A stretch of 64,000 nt of DNA, taken from positions 62,001 to 126,000 of the forward strand of contig MU859144.1 in assembly GCA_033297205.1 (NCBI GenBank), in the 5' to 3' direction. The position numbers and the translations under genes are program-made. Shown in pieces: positions 57,178 to 64,000 of the stretch; positions within the stretch are counted from its first letter, which is position 1, and each line of letters opens with the position of its first letter. The stretch comes from Pseudoneurospora amorphoporcata (taxonomy: Eukaryota > Ascomycota > Sordariomycetes > Sordariales > Sordariaceae). The notes under the pieces are model-generated. The model worked only from the letters and a program-made list of their open reading frames with translations, made no database searches and was not told the DNA's origin.

Positions 57178-59120
57178 ATGTCGGCCAACGCTGCGTCCTC
57201 CAAAGACCACAAGGTCAAGGAGCCCCAACCCGGCCAGCCAATGTATGGATGTGGTAAGATAGCCTAGTCTTGTCCATGCTAAATGGTCTTATTTCTAACC
57301 GGTTCATAGAGCACGTCGGACGTCTATTTAACCAAGATCAAGCGACAATCAATATGTCCATACAACACTACAAGACTATTCTGCGGGCTCTCTTCGACAT
57401 CAACCCTATGGTCCCACAAACGGCCAAGGGTATGGATGGCCAGGTTGTGACATCCCTTACCCCGACGTACCTTTGTCTACAATGTCCCTCGACCCTCACC
57501 GAAGAAGACCTCTCAAAACACGGCAACAAAAAATCACATCGCTTCTGTACGTTGCCTCTGTAGAAGCCAGACGACTGAGCAAGGAAGCTGACAGTTGTGA
57601 CATCAGATGTTGAGTCAAGGAGCGGTGCATTGTATTGCCAAATGTGCGATGACATCGTTTGGGATCCTACCTTTGAGGATCTGAGGTTAAAGAAGCTCGG
57701 AACAGGGTCATTCTTCGGTAGTAGGTTCTCGTGTCCTTTTCTCGATCTTGGCTGTGTGGGCATATACCCGGTACCCATGTACGGCATCGATGAGTCTGGT
57801 CCGTTGTTAATATATATCATCATTGCAGGCCGAAAACGTAAACATGAAGAACTCTTCGCCCCTGACCCCGTTAAGGACACACCCCAGTATATATCGACCA
57901 ACACCACCCTCGCCACCTGCAAGGCAAACGGTCTCCGTGGCATATATAATGCCGGAGCAACTTGCTATCAAAACGTCGTACTCCAGTCATTTCTTCACAA
58001 TCCCATATTACGCAATTTCTACCTGAGTGATGGGCATCAATCAAGCAGTTGCGACACTCCCCACTGCCTCAGTTGTGCCATGGACGATATGTTCCAGGAG
58101 TTTTATGCCAGCGAAACCACGAACGGCTACACCGCTGCTAATATTTTGTCGGGGTTCTGGATCAGCGAGAAGAAGGCTTTTGAGAACTTGGTGGCCAACA
58201 AAGAGCAAGATGCCCATGAGTTTTTTCAGTTCATGGCTGAGGAATTACACGAGAGGAATGGCGATGGCAAGAGACCTGAAATTGGCAGCGAGCATACCTG
58301 CAACTGCATCATCCACCAAACATACTACGGAAAATTGCAGACGTCGACAACGTGCCAAAACTGCGGGGGCGTCACGAACCAAGCTCAGAGCTTTTTGGAT
58401 CTCAGTGTTCCCTTGGAGAATTTGACGCAAAAAAGGGGCAAGAAGAGCTTGGCTAATGGCGACGGACCGGCGAGGTCGCAAACCAGTGTCACTCTCCAGG
58501 AATGCCTGGACGAGGAATACATCAAATCCGACAAGTGCGAGTATCGCTGTCAGAACTGCAACTCGGTACAGCAAGCAAGAAGACAGACCAGTATCAAGAA
58601 GTTACCCAACGTTCTCTCTATCCAGCTCAAGGTAAGATGACCGAAACCCCTTATTCGCACTCGATACTCCCCGTTTCCGGTGTGCCTTTGCTCGGAGGCA
58701 ACAGAACACAAGCTGATAATCACAAACAGAGGTTCGAGTTCAAACAAGGGCGTAATGACCGTGCCCAGAAAATCGAGACACCTGTCCAGTTTCCTTTGCA
58801 GCTCAACATGCTGCCTTACACGACACGCGCACGAACACAGGATCTCAAGAACGAGTACGAGCTACAGCGGTCCTGCACTTACGATCTCCTTTGCGTCGTC
58901 GTCCACGTTGGTGACATGGATACTGGACACTACATTTCTTATTGCCGGGTTGGCGACCAGGTATGTCTGACTGAGAAAAGGCCACTCAAAGAGTATACCT
59001 GCTAATTCACCGACACAGTGGTTTGCATTTAATGACCACAAAGTTGAACTGGCCCAGAAGTCTGACGTGCTGAACGCCAAGGCCTATCTTCTTTTTTACA
59101 TCGTTCGGTCTTTGTCTTAA
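57178..59120 (+). CDS. UBP8: SAGA deubiquitinase Ubp8 (USP family)
   Basis: Six exons, 57178-57253, 57310-57546, 57607-57717, 57829-58631, 58730-58960 and 59019-59120, encode 519 residues. Ubp8 removes ubiquitin from histone H2B as part of the SAGA DUB module. The N-terminal ZnF-UBP domain shows its zinc ligands in C25-EH, YLCLQC, SKHGNKKSHRF and ALYCQMCDDIVWDP. The USP domain has the nucleophile Cys187 in GLRGIYNAGATCYQNVVLQSF, a QDAHEFFQFMAEEL box, paired zinc-binding CxxC segments (CQNCGG and CQNC), His476 in GDMDTGHYISYCR, and Asp492 in WFAFNDHKV. The Cys box reads AGATCYQN rather than the usual GNTCYMN. Intron 3 (57718-57828, 111 nt) has no stop and keeps frame, so retention would insert 37 mainly hydrophobic residues between the two domains. 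Confidence 0.93.
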
Positions 59121-59711
59121 GTCCAGACAAATGGCGTACGAGTGGCAAGTAAGGAATAAGTGTCTGATTGCATACGATGTTATCTTCAGTATCCACGTGC
59201 TGGGTGGCGCGTTTACGTTTTGTAAAGTATTTGATCTTTTTGGCGGCATTCAAGGAAGCATAATCTGCCGGCGTCTTTCGGATTTGTTTTCGTTCCATGG
59301 AGCGTACATGGAGAGGACTCATACAGATGTAACTCAGTGACTATCATCGTACACCTCGCTCTCTCAGTTTTCTCCATGCAGCGAGAAGAAGAAATCCAGT
59401 CAAATCATCTTGCTTTACCATTCGCAGGGAACTTGCCGCTCTCAGCGTTGATCGTCCCTCTTATACAGACATGCAAGTTTGGGCCACACGCCGTGGGCGG
59501 TTTGATGCGTTAATGGGTATTCATGTGTATCATACGAGGCGGTATGCCTCATGCAGCGAATCAACATCTTGCCACTGGCTGGCAATGTTCCCTTCTAAGG
59601 ATTTGGATTTGTCTGTATCTCCAGGTTTGCGCCATCCTTTCAAACGCCCGAGCTGTTTCTCCTTCACACCGTTCGTAGATTGTCCAATCCTAACAAAGCC
59701 CAGACCGCCTA
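59121..59711. other. convergent spacer UBP8(+)/RPN9(-)
   Basis: About 590 bp between two stop codons, holding both 3' UTRs. Nothing else is visible. Confidence 0.5.
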
Positions 59712-60941
59712 CTAAGCCCAGACATCCTGGCCCACGCCCTCGATCCAGTTACCCAGCTTGTCAACGCTGGAGTCCCACTCTTGCAGCCGTTGCCTCATGT
59801 TCTCGATCTGCTTCATGTCCAGCACCTTGGGCTGCACCCAGTTGATGTGGGCCACCTCGTCGACTTGGTCGATCGTGCCCCGCAGCAGATCCAAGCTCAG
59901 CGCCTTCATGATCAGGTGCTCGATCTCGTCGGGGTGTACCTTGGTCTCGTTCGCGATCGTGGAGAAGGACATGGCGCGGTCGTGGGGCGGGCGGCGGAAC
60001 ACGGCCTCGGTCAGCGCCGCCAGGTAGATCTTCTCGCGCAGCTGGCGCGTGTGCTGCGCCAGCAGCGGGTCCGAGCTGATGTGGCTGGCCAGGAGGTCGT
60101 ACGCGGCCAGGTCGCCGCGGTTGAAGGCGAAGAGGAGCTGGTGCAGCCACTTGTGCCGGTCGTCGATGGTGAGGGCGTCGAGGATGGGGTGCAGCAGGAG
60201 CTCGCCGAAGTTGTAGATGCTCGAGCTGACGAGGGCCGCGATGGCCAGGTTGTAGGCGCGCTGGCGCTGCTCCTCGACCGAGAGCGACTTGACGTCGATG
60301 CAGGCCAGATAGAGCAGCGCGTTCTTGTAGTAGGAGCCCGAGTCGGACTTGGCTTGGAAGTAGTTGGCGTTGGTGTCGTAGAAGGCGGCGTGCACGACCG
60401 ACTCAACCGAGTCGAAGTTGTCGAGGATTCGCTCGGCCGTGTCCAGGTCCTTGCGCGCGCCGTCGAGATCCGAGAGGTCGAGCTTCACGCGGGCAACGGC
60501 GATCGTGGCAAATACATAGGCGTCTTGCGAGTCTTCGTCGTCGACCTTCTTGACGACGGCTTCCAAAAAGGAGAGGCGCTCCTGGTTGTCTGCAGTTTCC
60601 GCACCCACACATGGTTAGTTCTAGCTGTTGGATGGTGGTTAGGAAGACGAGGGGATGGGGTCCGTTTGCGCACCTCTACATTGTGTGGCGGCCTTCAGAG
60701 CAAGATCTACGAGCTTGAGCTGGTTGATCTTGTCGGCGAACTTGAGAATGAAGACCTTGTAGAACTGTAGCCGCTGCGGGGCACTGCCGGGGTTGTTGAA
60801 GAAATCGAGGAGCAGGTTGGTGAGCTGATGCCACAGCTTGCGCTCCCATAGTGTCTCGAACTCGAGGACGAGGGGCTGAAGTTCTTCGGGCGCCTGGTCG
60901 CGCTGCTCGGCGAGGAAGTCGGAGATGGTGTCGACGTTCAT
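59712..60941 (-). CDS. RPN9: 26S proteasome lid subunit Rpn9 (PSMD13)
   Basis: Two exons, 60674-60941 and 59712-60589 (intron 60590-60673, GTGCGC...CTGCAG), encode 381 residues. Rpn9 is a PCI-domain scaffold of the 19S lid. Support: N-terminal ISDFLAEQRDQAPEELQPLV and LWHQLTNLLLDFF; the helical-repeat body with DAYVFATIAVARVKLDLSDL, AERILDNFDSVESVVHAAFY and YYKNALLYLACIDVKSLS; and the PCI region from FGELLLHPILDAL through LREKIYLAALTEAVFRRPPHDR. The winged helix follows (SFSTIANETKVHPDEIEHL), and the end is VDKLGNWIEGVGQDVW. The join restores TQCRGDNQERLSFLE. The coding strand of exon 2 is very GC-rich at third positions, which creates a long spurious antisense open frame. It diverges from NUO40. 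Confidence 0.95.
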
Positions 60942-61652
60942 GGCTGTGATGTGTGTTCTAGTGTTCTAGCGTTCCTTGCTGTCCAGTCTTTGGGATGTAG
61001 GCAGGTTCTCGAGCGCCTGGTTTCTTGATGGGAAGGTCGGCGGGATCTGCTACGAATGGATACCGGTGTGCTGTGAAATGTTGTCGGCAATTATATGAAA
61101 GCTCGACCGAGAAATGTAGTGATTGTTTACCTCGAACGATGAAGGATGGGAGTGCCGTCTGAGGTTGTCGTGGTTGACGTCTTTCAGTGAAGCCTTGACG
61201 CGGCGTTAGGCGTGCAGCCAGCTACGGTCGGTCATTGTGGATGCTCCTTCAGCACTGTGGAGGCCCCCACGGTAGGTTACTGCCAAGTGGAAGCTGCCGT
61301 GGGTGAAGCTAGGTACTGGACCTTCTGTACACTACTGTAAACACACAAGGTACAGACGGGATGGGTACCTGTACGTACCGCCGACCGCAGTGGCAGCAGC
61401 TCCCCCAATAGGTAGGTACCAAACGGTACGTACTCCCGTGTAAGTCCTTGTACAGAGCCTTGGCACACGTGATTCACCCGTTTTGGTTGTACCTTGAAGG
61501 GGAGTGCTGACGGCAGGCGGGCAGCTAGAGCAGCCGGCTTCGACGTCCCGAGTTTCGATATCATAGGCGGCAGCTTGAGGCTCCGGATAGCCTCTATTTC
61601 CATCGCCAATTGAACGCGACTCGGCCGACCCTGCCACCCCACAACCCACAAG
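60942..61652. promoter_or_regulatory. divergent promoter region, RPN9(-)/NUO40(+)
   Basis: 711 bp between outward-facing starts. A cluster of about ten GTAC tetramers lies at roughly 61310-61500, several inside GGTACC or GTACGTAC contexts. No defined factor site is claimed. Confidence 0.5.
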
Positions 61653-63256
61653 ATGGCTCCCCTGACGGCCGCGATGCGGTCGACTCCCAAAATCATCGCC
61701 TCCAACGCTTTTACCTTTCAGCGACGGGCCGTCTCCGACGTGACCATCACCCGTACTGGCAAGCCCATTATCCGTAACCAGGGTGGCCGGTAATTGCTGC
61801 TATATCTCTGTTTGGGTGGAATGGATCATGGCTAACACGTCGCCTACCTCCGCAGCTCCTCTCTCGGTGGACATACCGCGACAGTCTTCGGTGCGACCGG
61901 CCAGCTCGGTCGCTACATTGTCAACAGACTAGGTGCGATCTGGCGACTTCCAAGCGTATACCTTTAGAGATCACCATGGCTTATATCAAAACGTTTCGCA
62001 GCGAGACAAGGATGCACCGTCATCATCCCCTTCCGCGACGAGTACAACAAGCGCCATCTGAAAGTTACGGGTGATTTGGGCAAGGTCGTCATGATAGTGA
62101 GCTTTTCCCCACAACAAGAGTCATGTCCATACAGTCGAGGCCCACGTACCCGCAAGGATCCAGCTGCTAAGCATGACCACCACTCCAGGAGTTCGACCTG
62201 CGCAACACCCAGTCCATCGAGGAGAGCGTCAGACACTCGGATGTCGTCTACAACCTAATCGGTCGCGACTACCCGACCAAGTGAGTTTGGATTTACTGGA
62301 AAAACATGCGGTGGAGTTGCACGAGTGCTGATCTGGGTTTCAGGAACTTCTCGTTCGAGGACGTCCACATCGAGGGTGCTGAGCGCATCGCCGAAGCTGT
62401 CGCCAAATACGATGTCGACCGCTTCATTCACGTCTCGTCCTACAATGCCGACCCCAACTCGGAGTGCGAGTTCTTCGCTACCAAGGTACGATTACAAGAC
62501 AGCCTCGTCCAGCGAGTCACATCATCATGTGTTACTAATTGAATCTCTAGGCGCGTGGTGAGCAAGTAGTCAGGAGCATTTTCCCCGAGACCACCATTGT
62601 CCGGCCGGCTCCCATGTTTGGCTTCGAGGACAGGTTGCTTCACAAGCTTGCCAGCGTCAAGAACATCCTGACATCCAACTGGATGCAGGAGAAGTACAAC
62701 CCTGTTCACGTATGTCTTCCCGAACGATATAACCGTTCACGCGCGGACAATGGCATCTAATAGCCGTTTTAGGTGATCGACGTTGGCCAGGCTCTTGAAC
62801 AGATGCTCTTCGACGACAACACTGCTTCCGAGACTTTTGAACTTTACGGCCCCAAGACCTACACTACGGCTGAGATCTCCGAGATGGTTGACCGCGAAAT
62901 CTACAAGAAGCGGCGCCACGTCAATGTGCCCAAGAAGATTCTCAAGCCGATCGCTGGTGTTATGAACAAGGTTCTCTGGTGGCCCGTCATGTCTGCCGAT
63001 GAGATTGAGCGTGAGTTCCACGATCAGGTCATCGATCCGTCGGCCAAGACCTTCAAGGATCTCGGCATCGAGCCTGCAGATATCGCCAATTTCACCTACC
63101 ATTACTTGGCAAGTTTCATACATCTCAGTTTGGGTCGAAAAGGAATGTTTACTGATACCCATACAGCAAAGTTATCGCAGCAACGCGTACTATGACCTTC
63201 CCCCAGCGACCGAAAAGGAAAAGAGGGAGGACAAGGAGTATATTCACGTGCTTTGA
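61653..63256 (+). CDS. NUO40: complex I 40 kDa subunit (NDUFA9 homologue)
   Basis: Eight exons, 61653-61789, 61856-61932, 62002-62096, 62189-62280, 62344-62485, 62551-62709, 62773-63108 and 63167-63256, encode 375 residues. This accessory subunit of mitochondrial NADH dehydrogenase has an atypical short-chain-dehydrogenase fold that binds NADPH. Support: a basic, Ser/Thr-rich presequence-like N-terminus; GGHTATVFGATGQLGRYIVN with the GATGxxG loop at 58-64; GCTVIIPFRDEYNKRHLKVTGDLGKVV; SDVVYNLIGRDYPTKNFSFEDVH; DRFIHVSSYNADPNS; IVRPAPMFGFEDRLLH; NWMQEKYNPVHVIDVGQAL; and FELYGPKTYT. The last intron (63109-63166) uses a GC donor (TTG then GCAAGT), the second GC-AG intron of the window; reading through it would give an unrelated tail. 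The other introns are standard GT...AG. Confidence 0.94.
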
Positions 63257-63697
63257 GTTTCTTTGGGGGTTGCACAGGAATGAATGTAGATTGTATAAAT
63301 CCACCGTAGAGCACTTTGTGAGTCGACGGAACACAGCACGTCTAGACCGGATGCTGTGGTGAGAATTTTAGAGCAATCAAGATATTTGCGCAAGTGTTTG
63401 ACCTGGGGTGAGGTCGAAGGGTTCATCCCGACCAGGTTGTGTTTACTTGTATAATGCGACTAAAAAAGGGGAACGGATGGGGGAAATGTCATCAATGCAT
63501 CCAAGTGTGCCCACAATTTTTTTCGATGCTGCACTCTCCCGTTAAACTTTAATTGTTAGTGTCAAAAGCAAATCATTCTCCAACACTTACAGCAATCACT
63601 CACTGCTTACTTATGTGACCGATTAAATTCAAGTTGCTCCAATCTATACCCTCATTACTTTAGCTCGCATCATATTCTGGCCATTTTGAAAGCAAAA
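63257..63697. promoter_or_regulatory. NUO40 3' region and EFM5 promoter
   Basis: 441 bp. The left part is presumably NUO40 3' UTR. The right part is AT-richer and leads to the EFM5 start at 63698. Confidence 0.5.
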
Positions 63698-64000
63698 ATG
63701 GCGTGCATCATCGACAAGTTCTCCGATGATGAGAGTGACCTGTGAGTAATGCCTCACCACCAATACTTGATATACCATTATGCAGTATAATACTAACTGT
63801 CTAAAGCGAGCTCTCGACCTCAACTCTCGACGCCCTCAAGTCCTTCTACGCCGAGCGCGATGCCCGTGCCGAGCAGTTTACTAAGCTCCAGGCCGAGGCC
63901 GAGGAGAGGCATGCATTGAACGTCAAGCTATCCATGGATGCTTTCACCGAGGATTGGAACGAGAGTCAGTTCTGGGTGAGTTTTCGAATATCAATATCAT
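63698..64000 (+). CDS. EFM5: eEF1A lysine methyltransferase Efm5/EEF1AKMT1, 5' part, cut by window end
   Basis: Two exons are visible, 63698-63741 and 63807-63975 (intron 63742-63806, GTGAGT...TAAAG). A second intron starts at 63976 (GTGAGT) and leaves the window. The 71 residues seen begin MACIIDKFSDDESDLELSTS and continue with TLDALKSFYAERDARAEQF and FTEDWNESQFW. The pattern LSxSTLxALxxFYxE and EDWxxSQFW is diagnostic of the N6-adenine-methyltransferase-like family that trimethylates Lys on eEF1A (Efm5 in yeast, formerly N6AMT2 in humans). The methyltransferase core with its catalytic motif lies beyond the end, so activity cannot be judged here. Confidence 0.82.

Noticed and set aside
59781..60770. 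329-codon plus-strand open frame
   Set aside because: Antisense shadow of RPN9, which has very GC-rich third positions. The Val/Glu/Gly/Arg-rich translation has no family features.

Overview
The window is nuclear DNA of a filamentous ascomycete, most likely a sordariomycete. Genes are mostly multi-exon, with short introns (about 50-110 nt, GT/GC...AG, frequent CTAAC/CTGAC branch sites). Spacers are long and carry TACCTACC/GTAC-rich patches. Conserved proteins typical of this group are present: a pyruvate decarboxylase, a 375-residue complex I 40 kDa subunit and an SAGA-type Ubp8. No species is claimed. All gene models were spliced by hand from the sequence. Exon joins were kept only where the reading frame and the family-specific residues both continue across the junction.

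Layout. 0.7-8.2 kb: OXR1-like TLDc protein (-), uroporphyrinogen-III synthase HEM4 (-), a divergent ERV1 sulfhydryl oxidase (+), pyruvate decarboxylase (+), and an intron-containing tRNA-Asp(GTC) (-). 8.8-17.7 kb: a DUF1917/BLES03-like protein (-, 5' end unresolved), DPH7 (+) and a ten-exon exportin-5/Msn5 (+). 17.7-24.2 kb: a spacer with a 110-bp foldback element, a Zn2Cys6 transcription factor (+), and a convergent aminoglycoside-phosphotransferase-like protein (-). 24.2-28.0 kb: gene-empty. 28.0-34.5 kb: TAN1 (-) and nucleoporin POM152 (-). 36.0-43.4 kb: a UCHL5/BAP1-type deubiquitinase (+), phosphatidylserine synthase CHO1 (+) and threonyl-tRNA synthetase (-). 44.5-50.0 kb: an FBXO21-like F-box protein (+) and a convergent Ytp1-like membrane protein (-), with a short repeat cluster and an A47 tract between them. 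50.0-54.5 kb: gene-empty. 54.5-64.0 kb: LACTB2-like metallo-hydrolase (-), UBP8 (+), RPN9 (-), NUO40 (+) and the 5' end of EFM5 (+).

These are mainly housekeeping genes: heme and mitochondrial redox, fermentation, tRNA and translation-factor modification, nuclear transport, ubiquitin/proteasome and phospholipid synthesis. I see no secondary-metabolite cluster, no recognisable transposase or reverse transcriptase, no CRISPR array and no clearly new multi-gene system. The features most worth a second look are small: two repeat structures with transition-biased differences, two GC-AG introns, two frame-preserving stop-free introns, the HEM4/ERV1 shared promoter, the intron-bearing tRNA-Asp, a low-complexity insertion inside the ThrRS catalytic domain, and a likely undetected 5' exon on the DUF1917 gene.
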